Assembly (NCBI GenBank): GCA_945910005.1
Contig: OX246739.1
Span: 39,947,625 to 40,011,624 of the forward strand
Source: Isoperla grammatica
Lineage: Eukaryota > Arthropoda > Insecta > Plecoptera > Perlodidae
Length of the DNA stretch: 64,000 bases
Reading direction: 5' to 3'
Part shown: in pieces, positions 37,499 to 50,639 of the stretch
Layout of the letters: each line of letters begins with the position of its first letter
Numbering within the stretch: position 1 is the first letter of the stretch
The notes under the pieces: model-generated
Seen by the model: only the letters and a program-made list of their open reading frames with translations
Database searches by the model: none
What the model was told of the DNA's origin: nothing
Program-made: the position numbers and the translations under genes

Positions 37499-37640
37499 GA
37501 AACGCGTACAGGTGGCTGTGACGTCAAGATTCAGTAGACGAGGCGTAACAGTAAACAGACCAATCGCTGAGGCGGTGAGCGTACACAGACACAAACCATG
37601 ACGTCAAATCCCATCAACATGGCGGTGCCTCGTTTCTCGC
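37499..37640 (+). promoter_or_regulatory. CRE/CCAAT/YY1-like cluster
   Basis: Two perfect TGACGTCA sites (37519-37526 and 37599-37606), a CCAATC box near 37560 and CAACATGGCGG at about 37617 lie within 140 bases, in a patch more CpG-rich than its flanks. This layout resembles a TATA-less promoter. No first exon can be assigned. Confidence 0.3.
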
Positions 37641-37842
37641 GCCCTTTTATTTATCGTTACCAAACCAATTATTTTGAGGCATAGACTGATACGTTTTTCA
37701 AAATTCAAATACACAACATTATTAAATGAGAGACAATGTATTTAAAAACCGATTAAAATTTTCATACGCGTGTTCCCTATTCTATCATAAATTGCCAATT
37801 GTTCGTTATAAAGTTATTATTGTGCCAATCGATGCCGATAGA

Positions 37843-38105
37843 GATGACTCAGCGATAACACGCGATACTCTAATTCGGGAGGTAGCCGGTTCGATACCGG
37901 CCACAGGCAATCCTGACTGAAGGTTTTCCCGAGGTTTTCCTCAGTCGAAAAGGCGAATTCTGGAATTGAGTCCTAAAACCAGCCCTAGGACATTCTTTTC
38001 CAGCTATCCAAACACCCTATAATAACCTAGTTAGTCACCTGTAGAGGGACACATCAGGTAAAGCTGGTGTGACCCTTATAGGCCTAACGGGTATTTCTCC
38101 GAAAA
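37843..38105 (+). repeat. tRNA-headed SINE
   Basis: A box-A-like tgactcagcgat at 37845 and a canonical box B, GGTTCGATACC, at 37888-37898 give a tRNA-like head. A body follows with the repeated ggttttcc/gaggttttcctcagtcg and a tail ending around gcctaacgggtatttctcc. The head has the normal A-B spacing, but the body continues well beyond a tRNA, so this is a SINE and not a tRNA gene. Confidence 0.65.
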
Positions 38106-39110
38106 AATATTATTGCCAAGTAGTATTAGAAGAATGGAATCATATTATATGCATGGAATAACCTGTTTACAATTAAAAAGGCACAGGATGCTAACACATC
38201 CAACCCAACGCTACATTTTAAGAACAGATCCTTAAAATCACTAAATCGTTCGATTGATTTGTTAGATTTCGTAACTTCAATATAATATATACACTAACGA
38301 TGCTAAGAAGAGGTTTTCTCAATATAATTGGTGTTATAATCGTAAGATCATGTGAATTACCTCATTGCACAAACATGTTTAATCTGTCAGATGATCCCGT
38401 GTGCTTTGACTATGTGTACGGTCTGGTCTGTCTCCAGGAAACTACAACGAGGTCTTTTCAGCCATTACATCTTCTAAAGCGGCCATTTATTTTTGGTGCC
38501 TCTACACGCACTGCCTACTTTACTAGTGTGTCAATCAAAATGATGTCACGTGTTACTTTCTTGAAATACAATAATAACGAAGCGCAATTTGTTGCACATT
38601 TGATTCTTAGAAATATGAAGAATAATAATTATCAATGGTCTGTTAGTAGATAGCAGGAAAAACTAACAGTTATAATGACCAATGACAAGTAGTATGCAAA
38701 CGCCGGTATATACTACAACCACAGTTTAATAAATAATAGCTACCGCTCAGATATTACTCATCGCAGCAAGATAACATACTTCCCGAAGGAACCACCACAG
38801 TAGTAAAGTTTTGATACATCTGTGTATGATGATTGCGATAACCCAATTCCACATCTATCTGTTATATTTCAACAAAGGCCCCTATTATTACATCCACATT
38901 ATTATAATAGCCATAATATCATACTATTTGTGTATTAATGACTCTCTTACTCATCTGCCGTAAACCTGCCTGCGGCTCTCGGCCAGCTCAAAGCCAGTAG
39001 GTAACAGTTACTGTGCACATGACATGGTATAAACAGATAGCTCTATTATAAACACAAATGCAATTTAATGAAGATAACACAGTTCAAGCGACTACAAACT
39101 TAATGATGAT
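38106..39110. other. non-coding; one 117-codon frame without domains
   Basis: The ATG-started frame at 38300-38653 has 117 codons but AT-rich composition like its surroundings and no recognised domain, so it is not called as a gene. Confidence 0.4.
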
Positions 39111-39225
39111 TATGATATTTGGGTTTTACGTCACATGTTTGTGCAAACTTGAGTTATCGAGACGATGAGTGGGTGAAATATAAGTGGACAATACGCAGCA
39201 TGTTCGAATCAGGTATATTGCACAT
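39111..39225 (-). repeat. SINE-tail-like fragment
   Basis: The segment gggttttacgtcacatg with gagttatcgagacgatgag (39121-39172) matches in type the tail of the 36410-36550 repeat and the segment gagttttacgtcccat plus cttatcgagacgatt at 56087-56134. It is a dispersed repeat family present at least three times in the window. Confidence 0.4.
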
Positions 39226-39529
39226 CGCGTTGGTTTGGTCGTCATACGGGGACTTTTTCGTTCTTTTTTCCTTTACTTTCTGTACGACATTCCCCTAGCT
39301 CTCGCCAATACATGTCTATCTTCTCTTATTGCATTGTGTTCTTCCATGTGTTCTGTTGTGTTCATTGGGTTTGAGTTTTTTGTTTTATTTTTCTGGTTTT
39401 GGTGTTTTTCTGTGGCTGGCTTTGACTGCCAGCAGTCAACTGTGAGTCCAGCAAGGGAGGGCAGGGTCAAGTGGGAGGAGAAATCTTCAGTGAGACAGTG
39501 GGGGGAAAGGGACAGGGTCTCCTTTCGTC

Positions 39530-39590
39530 ACCTGTTACGACTATCCTACACTCTGGGCCTATTCCTCCCCGGGCTGAGACGGGTCACATA
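39530..39590 (+). repeat. dispersed repeat fragment, copy 1
   Basis: Shares ttacgacta and the 16-base string cactctgggcctattc (39549-39564), then cccgggct, with 63926-63970. It is a short piece of an unidentified interspersed repeat. Confidence 0.5.
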
Positions 39591-39867
39591 AAACTTAACG
39601 AATCACTTTATTTTATATATCAAGATATCAACGTTACATATTTATGTATATATATAATAATAATACACTTTACATAGTTAAGTTTTAATTTTGAATGCTA
39701 AGTTTCTATCACTAGCCTTTAAATTTTAAATTTTTGAAATCTATTTGTATATTTTAAATTATATTACCTAATCATTCAAGTGTTGTTTGTAAACATTAAA
39801 ACATACATTACATGTAAATCCCGTTATATAACTGTAATACACTGGATCGAGCCACGTTATATTTCCA

Positions 39868-39935
39868 ACCCGGGTGGTTTCGCCACACGCTTTTCAAAGA
39901 GAGGACCAGGGTTCGAGTCCCAGTGTGTGACGTCA
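39868..39935 (+). repeat. tRNA-like SINE head
   Basis: Box-A-like gggtggtttcgccacacg and a perfect box B, GGTTCGAGTCCC (39910-39921), lie in tRNA-like spacing. The fragment is followed at once by tgtgtgacgtcacc. No acceptor stem is formed. Confidence 0.45.
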
Positions 39936-40979
39936 CCTCGCCTCTCAGCAATGTTTGTATTGTTTACCTGCGTCTCCGGAGCCCACGAGCCGAGGTGTCG
40001 TTGCGCGCTTGATCGCGAGGTAGGGTATAGTGTAAATATTGGACGCAATCGCAGCTTTTCGTTTGATTTACCAGCCAATACATCAGGCCAGGCGGATTGG
40101 GCTGTTGTCCAAATGTTCCGCAGTGTCACGTGACAGCAGTTAATTACCGATGGAGATAATCCTCCATTGCAGAGCACAACACAACACAGAGCCGCGCATT
40201 CGTGTCTTTAAATACGTTTCCATTTTGTAGTGAAATAACTGTTTCCGAGTAATCTGTGTTAATACAAAATAATTTGTACATCGAAATACCTTTTTTAATT
40301 TATCATCATCTGTGCTAAGTGACAGTGTACATAGTAAATGATTCAATACATCTCAATGAAAACCAATTTATAACTGATAAAAAAAAAACTATTTTATGTT
40401 AACATAACTGTTTTGTACGTGGAGATGTGAATAGGGAAATTCAAAGCTTGTACAGTAATTATTTTTGTTGGCTTATTCATTCATTCCACTGTTAAAAATG
40501 AGTACGTTATTTTTTAAGTTGTAAGAATTTGCACCTATGTGATGTGGCCAAGTGATAAGGGTTGGTTTATTAAGAGAATAAGTTGAAACACGATAGTGGA
40601 AACACATTTTCACACACCGCAATTTGCTTGTACGCATTGCTGGTGACGTTAATACGTAATTTGACGTTTTGCCGGTAAGTAATTTAGCACCTATCCTCTG
40701 CTTATAATTTACATAATCTCATTTGTCATGTGAAATATGGTGGCAAATTAAACGCAACGATGCTCATGAGAATGAATACATTAACATGTTGTCCAATTAC
40801 TGCATTATCAATGGAGTCTCTTTACATTTACTTCAGATTACAAGTAAACACGTTACCATAATCAATAAAAATATCGCTGTCAATGTTATTACCAGTGGTT
40901 TACCCAGTATTATACCAATAGTTTAAATTAAATAAGTATAGCATTATAGATTTGTTGAATCATAGCAAAACCATTTTCG

Positions 40980-41431
40980 TATGGGAGACCGTATGACAGC
41001 AGCGCTGTGAGCGTTCTGCCCACACAAATGTCAGTATATGCCCATCTTTTGACGCAAGGTCCGTCGATCCCTGGCAGGCGACGAGCCCCCGCCAGCAGAT
41101 TTACGGACCTTGGAAATAATGATGTGTAAATATGGCTATGGGACTGCTTATAACCTTACCCGCGTGCGAAAAGTGTGGTAGACTGTGTTATTCCATCAAC
41201 CATTGTACTAGGTATCACTCGCTTTTTGGATTCTTCAACTGATTGTTATTTTAACTACATAACACTCTAATAATTAAGTTTTAAGTGCTTAAGTATAATC
41301 AAAATTACTGTAAATAATGAATTAGGCATATAAGATTTGTAGCACTTAACATGAAGTTGAGCTAGATATAATAAGTAAACTGTACATCAACGCTCACAGC
41401 GTATACTCTACCTGTCATACGGTCTCCCATA
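40980..41431. mobile_element. 452-bp TIR element with nested hairpin
   Basis: Perfect 20-base terminal inverted repeats, TATGGGAGACCGTATGACAG, lie at 40980-40999 and 41412-41431. A second perfect inverted pair of 13 bases (cgctgtgagcgtt) follows inside at 41003-41015 and 41389-41401. It has no ORF and an unclear target duplication. The AAGGTCC hairpin at 41055-41112 is nested in it. A MITE of unidentified family. Confidence 0.75.
41055..41112. mobile_element. 58-bp hairpin with AAGGTCC arms, copy 2
   Basis: Perfect 10-base arms (caaggtccgt at 41055-41064, complement at 41103-41112). The interior shares GATC, AGGCG-like, CCC and ATTT landmarks in the same order as the hairpin at 31439-31521. 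It sits inside the 452-bp TIR element. Confidence 0.5.
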
Positions 41432-44179
41432 TGAATATAAAATTTAGATTAACATGCCCGCATTCATAGACGCTTACGAAATTCTGAGGACACATTTACA
41501 CTGCAGTGTAGTGAAATGTATAGTTACTAGTTAGATTCTAGCAACTTTTTGTAGTAGCCTTCACATTGTTTTAACTGTTCAGAGTACAGAAGAAATACAA
41601 CGGTCATTTACGCCCAAATCATCGTGGTTTCCCCTTCGGTATTTTGAGCAAGTATTTCACACTTGTTACCCCTGTTTTGTTCGTTCTTTATCCCGGCGAG
41701 GTGGGTAATTAATTACCCGAAGTGTCCCCAGCGTGCGTGCGTGCGTGTTTCTGTGCGTGCGTACGTGCTTGTGTTTCGGGCTGGACCAGATTCACACACG
41801 ATTTCGCGGGCATTCTAACAAAGCACGTTGTCAGAGAGCTCTGCCCAACAATTCCCCACGCGGTTGGATGGCCAACTTTTTGAAGTGAAAACGAGAGATT
41901 TTTGCGGTCCTTGCATGAAATACGTATAGACTAGAGAGGAGAGTAGAGGAAATAAATTTGTTGTTCGTACAAAGGAATATTCGAACAAAATAATTGGACA
42001 TAGCAGTGAATTGACATTTGTTGGTAGGTTAACTATTTTTGTATACCATTTTCTAAGAATGTTGGGTAAAATTAGAATTCTTAACATTTCTACATTATGA
42101 CCCTCCACATTGCTTCAATCATTAGGGCATAGCTCGAAGCCGTGTGGAATTGAAGAATGCGGGTTCAAAACCGATGATAAAAGCATTGATAATAAAATTG
42201 AACAAACATGTCCATACCAACAAATGCGTTAGACTCTGTCTTTTTATAAAAGACAAATTTTAAAACACAGGTTTAAACAGGAAAGTTGGAACTGATTTTT
42301 AAACACCGGCATGGAAAGCTGGCAAGCCTAGCACACAGAAGCACCGCAGTTCATGGACATAAAATCAGTTTTGTTAATTCTACAGCACGTGTAATGGGCG
42401 AAAGTTCATTCTACAAAGTGTCTCTAGGGTGCGTGTGTGCGTGTGTGCGTGTGTGCGTGCGTGAACAGACGTGATGTCTGAGGTAACATGACGTTAGGGA
42501 ATACTGCGCCCCACACAGTATTCCCCGGGCTGCGTTTAGTCCACCTGTTCACACGCGTAGTGGCGTGGTGGGGGGAGGGGGGGGGGGGGGGAGGGAGGGG
42601 GGGCTCTGTGGGCCGCGCACATGTGAGTGAGATAAACAAGACAAGCTACGCGCGATGCATGTGAAATGTCTTAGAGGCCGGACGAGAAACATATATACGG
42701 AGAATACTTCTTAGAAATGGGCGATTTGATTCTTAGCTTTAAAATTGCGATAAATATTGATGTAAGGTAAAACTAATTTAATGAGCATATTTAATGCTAC
42801 AGATTTAGTTTTTTTACAATTCTCAACCTCAAATCATAATTTTGACTTGTGTGGCTCTACATCAGAGTTTTACTTAAAATTTTACAAGAATAACAATCTT
42901 AAGTACAGGAAATGTTTTTATAATTTTATCAAATGGGAACATTTGTGTAAAACCAGTGAAGTTAAATTTAAGCACACGATTAACTCATTAGTAAATTTGT
43001 ATTGAAAGCATAGCCTGTTTCATATAACTGTGAACAAGATCCCGTGGCATCAAGATTCTAGTATAAGCTTTCATAAACCGTTCTAATATCATTGTGACGC
43101 TCAAGTTGTTTGCGTGAATTTCATAGACGTTCATTGTAAGGCTTCTGTTCTTGGCTAGACAGTTGTCAGAACTAAGTAAATCTTAGCAAGACAAATCGGC
43201 ACCACGGCTTAAGATCTTGTGAGATTTGGCAACGCTGCCGCTAAGTCTACATTTGGTTCTCCGCGGATGTTGACTGATGTTATTAGGGGAAGATGCCGCA
43301 CTTGAGCTGTACTTAGTTTAAGTTACTACTCGGGTTTGATACCGCTATAACATATTCTGTTTATTAGCGTGTTTGATTGCAATACGCCTTTAACGTGCAT
43401 CGACAGCTGTACCTAAGCTATAAGATAAACCAAAACACGGTGAAAAAAATATATATTTATCTATTCATTCTATTGGTTATAAATAGGCTTATACGCCAAC
43501 TGCACGCTATACTTAAATATATCTTTAAGTGATGTTTATAATTAAATGCTCTGTAAAGTCGTTTAAATTGTCATTTAAATGGCAATTTAAAAAAGACACC
43601 CATTTAAAGTATCCTTTTAAGTAAAGCGTGTAGAACCCGTACTACGGCGGTCGTTCGACATCGATTAGATACATTTTAATCGAAATAATCGAACTTTAAA
43701 GGCGCGCTGTTTTTCGATTTCGACAAGCTGTGAGTGCATGGCATATTATGACGATCGGCGCTTGAAACCCGCCCCCGCACGTCGTACGTTTGTAATACAC
43801 TTCGACTACAACAGTTTTATTTTTGAAAACGATTCGACTTCGATGTCGGAAGACATCCCACATATCGAGACGTGATGATAATTACCGGAAAAAGATAAAT
43901 TTAGTTTGACGTGCAGACATAATTATAACTTTCATGCAGTTACAATTGTTTGAACTTGTCGGGTCTACAAATAATCTAGTATAGAACTATCGCTGTCTTT
44001 TGAATCCTTTAATTTATTTAATTGATGACTAGATATTAACAGTGCATACATAATTATTGGTTGAGTAAAACTTTCTTGCTACAAGCTAGTACGTCCTTGC
44101 TAGCTAATCATAATTGTTTCAACCCGCTATTAAGCTATGTCCCTGTGAGTGATTACAGATCCAACTTAATTCCAGCGTG
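41432..44179. other. non-coding; contains a tRNA-like piece, GTGC repeat and poly-G
   Basis: At 42120-42180 a gcatagctcgaagcc box-A-like and gggttcaaaacc box-B-like pair suggests a SINE head. A GTGTGC microsatellite lies at 42430-42463. A G-rich run of about 34 bases (42570-42603) could form a quadruplex. The stretch 43636-43880 is rich in TCGA and CpG. No gene is recognised. Confidence 0.45.
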
Positions 44180-44313
44180 CAGTTGCTTGCTTTGTGTTGC
44201 AATGTTTCTGTAGAGACGAAAAGCAACTAAACTTCTCATAATCACTGCAGTTGCTTGCTTAATGTTGCAACGTTTCTCGAGAGACGTAAAGCAACAAGAC
44301 CTCATAATCACTG
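44180..44313 (+). repeat. 67-bp tandem duplication with internal stem
   Basis: Two copies begin cagttgcttgct at 44180 and 44248. Each contains gttgctt and, about 40 bases on, aagcaac, so each unit can fold as a hairpin. Confidence 0.85.
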
Positions 44314-44415
44314 CAGTGTTCTTTAACTGTCTCCAGGGAAATGCACGCCAACTGTTATTAGTCGCATCAATGCGAATCAGCTGTGAACTGTGAAGCCAAA
44401 TCTATTGGGACATTG

Positions 44416-44643
44416 GATCTGACAGTTGAGTCCCTGTGTGTCCTAGCAGTGGTGTAAACTGTGCATCAATATGTCGACCTTGATGCAACATGCAACACTA
44501 GATCTGACAGTTAAGGGTCCCACTGTGTCCTAGCAGTGGTATAAACTGCGCATCAATATGTCGACCTTGATGCAACATGCAACACTAGATCTGACAGTTA
44601 AGGGTCCTACTGTGTCCTAGCAGTGGTGTAAACTGTGCATCGA
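44416..44643 (+). repeat. 85-bp minisatellite, 2.7 copies
   Basis: Units begin gatctgacagtt at 44416, 44501 and 44587, giving lengths of 85 and 86 bases and a partial third copy. Copies 2 and 3 share ttaagggtcc, which copy 1 lacks, so they are the younger pair. Confidence 0.92.
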
Positions 44644-45807
44644 TTGTGCCGAGATGGTTTCTCGTCGTTACCTGGTATGTGTTTTTCAAATATATGGAAC
44701 ACTTATAGGCAGGCATGTATTGTAATACAAAGCTAACACTAATAATATTTAAATATAAAAAAAATATATATCTAAATCGCCAATGTGGTTCTTGTAGCCA
44801 TCCTGGCATTCGCTATTTGTATGTTACGAATACCTTAGTTTAATAATGTACTTAAAATGATCAATGTTATAGCTTTTTGCATCTCAATGTATTATTATTA
44901 ATTCAGTGTAAAATTATGAAATACAAAGATTTACCGCTGGAAGGAATACTGAGGTATTGTTAGTGTGCATTTTAGAGCGTTGAATTGTATGTGAATTGTG
45001 AAGCCAATGTTCCCTACTGTGGGTGACCTACATCTATGCTCTGATGTTCCCTATGGCAAATTGTTCCCTACTGCTGGTGGCCTATCTACATGCTTCTAAG
45101 CTCTGAGTCGTTGTACGATACCAATGTTACAGATGACTTTGTGTCCTGATATCTAGTTATGCTATTAATTTCCCGCTGGTAACTGTGACGGAACCATATT
45201 TACCGTAATGTCAACTCGAATAATGGATTATTAATGGTAAATTACAAACAGGGCCTGACGGGGCGGCGGATGGGGGGGGGGGGGGCGCAGGAATAAGGGG
45301 ATGTGTGGATGGGCCTACCGAGACCGAACTTATGCTTATTGGAGCAGCGGCAAAACCACCGAGCCAAACTGAAGCAACCGTGTCTGGGAAACTATCACAA
45401 ATAGGGGACGACTTCAGCAACCACACAATTCAGATGCTGTAGGTATTTAAATACCACATGGTATAATAGACAGGGATTAAACTAATACGTGTTTGGATTC
45501 TTCATTACTACCCAGTGAAGTTTAAAATGGATGTGATTTATCAAAATTTGGAAAAACTTTTTTTAAATATAGGAGCGGTGGAAAATATTCTAAAAAGTAG
45601 ATAGTTTTAACCGTGAACATTCCAGGTAAATATGTTGCTGGAATGAAGTTTTATATTTTTACGTGTATTCCCTATGCGTCACTTTAGTACACGCAAACCA
45701 GACCTGCATAATGGTTACACGGGCCGAACACAAACGTAGTGAAAATATGCAGTCGCGCGTTTCCCTCTGTTTCACAACGAGGCATGCGTTTACGAAACAA
45801 TCATTGA
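44644..45807. other. non-coding; poly-G at 45272-45285
   Basis: Two loosely related ttccctactg(tgg)gtg(g)cct segments at about 45010 and 45065 hint at an old local duplication. A 14-base G run is present. No gene is recognised. Confidence 0.4.
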
Positions 45808-45973
45808 GGGCCGGTTTCCCCAAACTTTAATGTGGTGATTTTCTGTTAATCGGAGATAAAAAATGGCGCTCGGTAGAAGCCGCCATGTATTTTGTATGTA
45901 ATGTTTGTTGAAACCGTGGTAACCAAGCCGAGATTAGTAAATCGGCCGATTAAAAGTTTGGTGAATTCAGACC
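45808..45973. mobile_element. short MITE-like element with GGGCCGG-type ends
   Basis: The left end gggccggtttccccaaactt is matched by the complement of aaagtttggtgaattcagacc on the right, with several mismatches. Ends of this GGGCCGGATTCAC type recur at 51 and 59 kb. The target duplication is not clear and the inverted repeats are degenerate. Confidence 0.35.
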
Positions 45974-48900
45974 TATAAGTTTAATTCAGTTTATCGTCAC
46001 CGGTTGGACGCGTCTCTGTCTATGATCCTCTCTTTCTAGATACTCGTCATGAAATAGATTGAACGTGTAATGAAACGGGATAAGTTATTGAAGTAAATCA
46101 CATTATTGAGCAATACAATGTTTGTAGGGCAAATATGTTACGTGCGATCTGTTTACAGACGTGTCAGTTGTCTCTCAATGCATTGAAAGATAACAAAAAG
46201 TATAGTCTGAATCAAAGCTTATTCAAAATTGTTTAATTAGGTGACGTTTGCAAGACAGAGTAAGGTAAATAGATACTGGTCGGAATCTCGGTTTAAAGTC
46301 CATGATTAATGTTACATTAAAACAGGGTTTCCCTATGATGCCCTCTGATGAGAAAATGTAACTGAATTGCTCCCATTGGGACAGCCATAACTTTGTTAAC
46401 TTCAGTTTACATGTCGATTGTGTTAAACAAGTGTTTTGATATAGTTACAATGACAAAATACGTGCATATATTAGACGTGTAAGTATTGTAGATATGAAGT
46501 AACTATTAATATCATTTTACTATAGAAAACATTTTAAAAATAATTTTATTTCTATAAAGGGAGAGATGTTTGTTAAATTAGATCGATAGAGGAAATTGGT
46601 TTGTGATGATAAGATAGGTATAGATTCAATTGATTGACTGATTTTTTTTTCTCTAAGCCTTTTCTAATTAATTTGTAGTTACCCTGGTAATAAGTTTAAA
46701 ACTGTCAAGTACACTTTTAAATGTTCGTTGTCAGCAGATTTACTTTACTTTAGTATTATGTGTTTAGTTGTTATATTTAACTCTGTACTAGATGTATCTA
46801 TATTATATTTTACTTGTGGGTCCTCGTGACCTGTTGTCAATGAAGAATAATTAAATAAATATCTTAACACGTTATCTCTTTGTGAACCGGATCGTCGTGT
46901 TTAGCATGCATTGGCCACTTTGCCATGTTTTTCTCCGCACAGACTTCATTTGTAGTCCTTACATGGTACGAATGAATAAATTACCATGAATTTCTCTCAA
47001 GAACAGCTGTAAACAAGCCATAGCTGCACCGCAGAACAGCGCCTTAATGGGCGATGTAATCAAAGCGGGCTTGTATGTATACAGAGGAAGGTTAGTTTTA
47101 TTGCCAGAGCGGAAACAGTCATGTTCTACTTGATCATTTTCAAACAAAAAATAGATATTTTGAAGCTTTTTGTTCAGACATTTTAGCGGACTAGTAACAT
47201 GCCGCATCGTTGTCCGAGTATATATATATATGTGTCTAGGTAGCGTCTCCGCGAATTACTTGTAAAATAGCCAATTTACATTTTGTTATCACAGAATCGG
47301 TACATTTTCAGTGATTGTAAATCAAGTCGCGAAATAAATACATAAACATGAAGATAGAGTGTATTTTCAGAGTGGGACATTTTGCAACTTATTTTGTGAG
47401 AACGGATCCATATATCGTTTGTGTCAATTACCGTGTCAGTAATTTCTAAAATAGAATCCAGCTTCTTGTGATAGTCCGTGAGTTCCTTGTTGTGTGAACC
47501 TAGCTATTACGCTATTCTACCAAGGGAAGATTGTTGTAATATATACCAAGCTTATATCCTAATATACTTTACACCCAGAATAAAAGTAGGCCTATTTAAT
47601 TTTTCTATAGGCAATTCGATAAGCTAAACAAATACGTCATGTTGATTCACATCTGTATTCACCAAACAGGAACTCACGAAAAATCCCGAAGAGATATCGA
47701 TAAAGACGATATCCTTACAACTCTTTATATGTGTGTGTCGGCGAGTGAACAAGGGACAATCTCACAAAGGGGTGTTACAACGCGAACACTTCTATTCTGT
47801 CGCCATTACTCATTCGTTCTTGGTTTCTGTGTCACTTCCTAGACATGGTTCGCACTCCTTTCAAAGATGGACGACGATAACGTCTTCTCTCACTTCCGGG
47901 TACTCACGTCCGGTTTATCCACGTTCACCGTAGCAATCAAGTATTCCAAACCGTCGAACACTATTTCTCAATCGATGCTAGGGCCCACAATCAATCTTCA
48001 TTCATTCTCCTTTCAATTTCTTTCGCTCGACTCTTTACTACGTTTTCTTTCTTTTTCTATCGTACAATCGCATGATTTTCCGACTCGTTTCCTCAGGCAG
48101 TAAAGCAAAAAACCCGCCGAGACGAACGAGACATATTCCCCGTTCATTTAGCTCCGATATTCGCGACGGGAACGCGGTGCTGCGCCGTAGATTGCTTTCA
48201 AATCCAGTCCACGCTAGTTTCAACTGAGATAATAAAATAAAGTGTGTAAATGCATCTGTATAGTCTATTCGCTGTTGCTCGACAGCGACAGAACGGAAGG
48301 AGAAAATAAATCGTGCGATAAGCTTGGTGGCACAAAATGTAAGATAAATCAATTCTCAAAGTAACATTTATTAACGTTTTCCTTTATTCTTTCAAAGCTT
48401 TGAACTCTTTCTATGTATGCGCGCACTACATAAATCAAATCTTGTTTTATGGGACAATTAAAGTTTGTAATACAGGATTATTTTACAATATGGTTAAATT
48501 GAACATGAATGATGCATGTGATGAGAGTTCATTGTTTAGTATTTTTGAATTTTATTCAGATTTGAGACATTTTATTATTTTATTATGTATCGCCCACACA
48601 ATCCAGATCACAACCTTTTTTAAAATCTGCATAACTGTTTAACACGTTGAGAATGTAACGGGATTCGTATGGAGTGATAAAGAAGAGTTTTCTCTGAAAC
48701 CCAGTGTATCCGATGAGGTGTAAAGTAGGTTAGTATGTCACTGTCAACAACAATAATATGCTTAGATTCAGGTATAACTTGTGAACAACGCTGAGTATGT
48801 AGTTCAAATATTCCGTACAGTTGAACCTGCTGCAACTTCAGACTCCATCGCTTTTCTGTGTCGCATTTTATGTACTCTCGTTGTACCGAACCCAACGACA

Positions 48901-50639
48901 ATAAAACAAATAATACAAGTGGATTAAGGCTGCTTGAATAAACTTTATAGTACAGTGCAACAAATAAACTAAAAAACTTGACATCGACTGGGATATCAAC
49001 AGGATTGTACCTACCGGGTAAGCGTCGTGACCTCTAGTCCATAACACCTTGTTCGGCTGTAGTATAACGTCTGAACGAATACATTACTGAAGCACAACGA
49101 TTCAGATGCCATTTGGTTTTGTAGCCTAAACGGGGAACGTGGATTCAATTCTTAGTTTGTGTTCGATTATTTTCGGCCTGGTTTAGAGTTATAAAGAGAA
49201 AGTTTTTCTAAGAATTAATAATTCTATTATTCCTGTAAAAGCTTCATTAGTCACTTCCTTGCTATAGGATAGGAGATGGCAATATTAGAGGATGAAGTCC
49301 TATAAAATAGGGTAAATTGAGTAAATTTTACTCCATGAAGTGTTGGAATCAGTCCAACTGATTACGTTAACACGAATTCAAACCATCTGCTTTGGCGAAT
49401 ATGTAATTGCTTCTCTTAAAAGTTAAAAAAAACAGCGCTCATATTGTTCTATTGATGAGTGGATTACACTGTCAGTAGTCTTATTTTGCAGATTTCTGCG
49501 TGTTTCTGCTCGATAGTTGCAGGAACTGACATTTATGTAAACGTTAATTAGCACATTCATATTATCAGCAACTTAGTTTAAGCCGCGTGTTCATGCAAAT
49601 GTATAAACATGTGCAAAACTATCATGTTATCCATTGATGTTTTTTCGTACGTTTGTACATTTTGGTCTAGTATTAACGACGATTTCTTACTAGGCTACTG
49701 CGAGGTAGTGAAATAGATACAGCTTCACCACGTTATAACAACCGTTCATAGCTTGAAACATGTTGCAGATTCGCTGATGAGCATTGCACCAAGATAAGTG
49801 TGTTCGTTAAGCGCTGATCACCTGAAATAAAGGAGATGGATTGGTGATTCGTGGCATCAATAAAGATGATGTACCATCACCACCAATGGTACTTTGTAGA
49901 AGATAATTCAATAGTGATTGGATGGGGAAGAGGCGGCAATTTGCTGGGTGGTTAGACTCAAGCCAAGGTTTAGTGGTAATGGGATGAAGCGGACTGGGAT
50001 TGAGGAAATAAAGAACAAAGACGGAAGACAAGAGAAATTGCTCAAACTCTAGTAAAAGACAACGGAAGAGAAAACTCGTGTAAAAACAAGACAGGAGCGA
50101 CCAAAGCAACACTGCTTTATGGAAAGCGTAATCAAGGCGGGTTGAAACGTTGATAGCAACTTAGCTCTGGTAATTGACTTGGGAAAGCAATCATGAAAGT
50201 GAGTAAAGAGTCGTATTTCTTCGGAAAAGCAATCAGTTATTGTAAGAGCGAATTATATATCGGTGATAGCTCAAAGTTTTGGTACTTAGTTCTGTCATTG
50301 TCTTTGACATGTGCAATATTGCAAAAACACCTGCGACAGTTGCGGAGCAACTTTGTGCTGCGTGACGTCACTTACGAGATGTTCATATTTTTGCGAATAA
50401 TGTTTCAAATATGTACATTTAAAAAGCACCTACAAATATGAAATAATACTCTCTTGAAGTAATACTTGGCCCCATAGGAGGATAACCATCAAGTAATGTT
50501 ACAATGAAATCGCACAAACGTGTTAAACGATCAACATTGTTTTTTGAGTAGTTGGCGTATCCTGGGAGATAAGTTTGTCTGATATCCAGCAAAATGTAAT
50601 GTTTGTTTGAACATTTAAAAAAGTGAAATCAAAATCAAA
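45974..50639. other. non-coding, no gene seen
   Basis: Long AT-rich stretch. Short frames only; that at 48038-48352 (minus) and those near 47.7-48.1 kb have no domain. A tRNA-like box pair near 49115-49155 is too weak to call. A perfect CRE octamer lies at 50363-50370. Confidence 0.45.

Noticed and set aside
38300..38653. 117-codon ATG-started frame
   Set aside because: No domain, AT-rich codons, no promoter or polyadenylation context.
39857..40177. 106-codon minus frame with WDSNPGP
   Set aside because: The string is the translated complement of a tRNA-like box B in a SINE head.
46900..47220. Conserved regulatory element (TAATGG, ATCAAAG motifs)
   Set aside because: Motif-level resemblance only; cannot be told from chance without a comparison genome.
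48038..48352. 104-codon minus frame near CpG-rich DNA
   Set aside because: No recognised family; the opposite strand is equally open.
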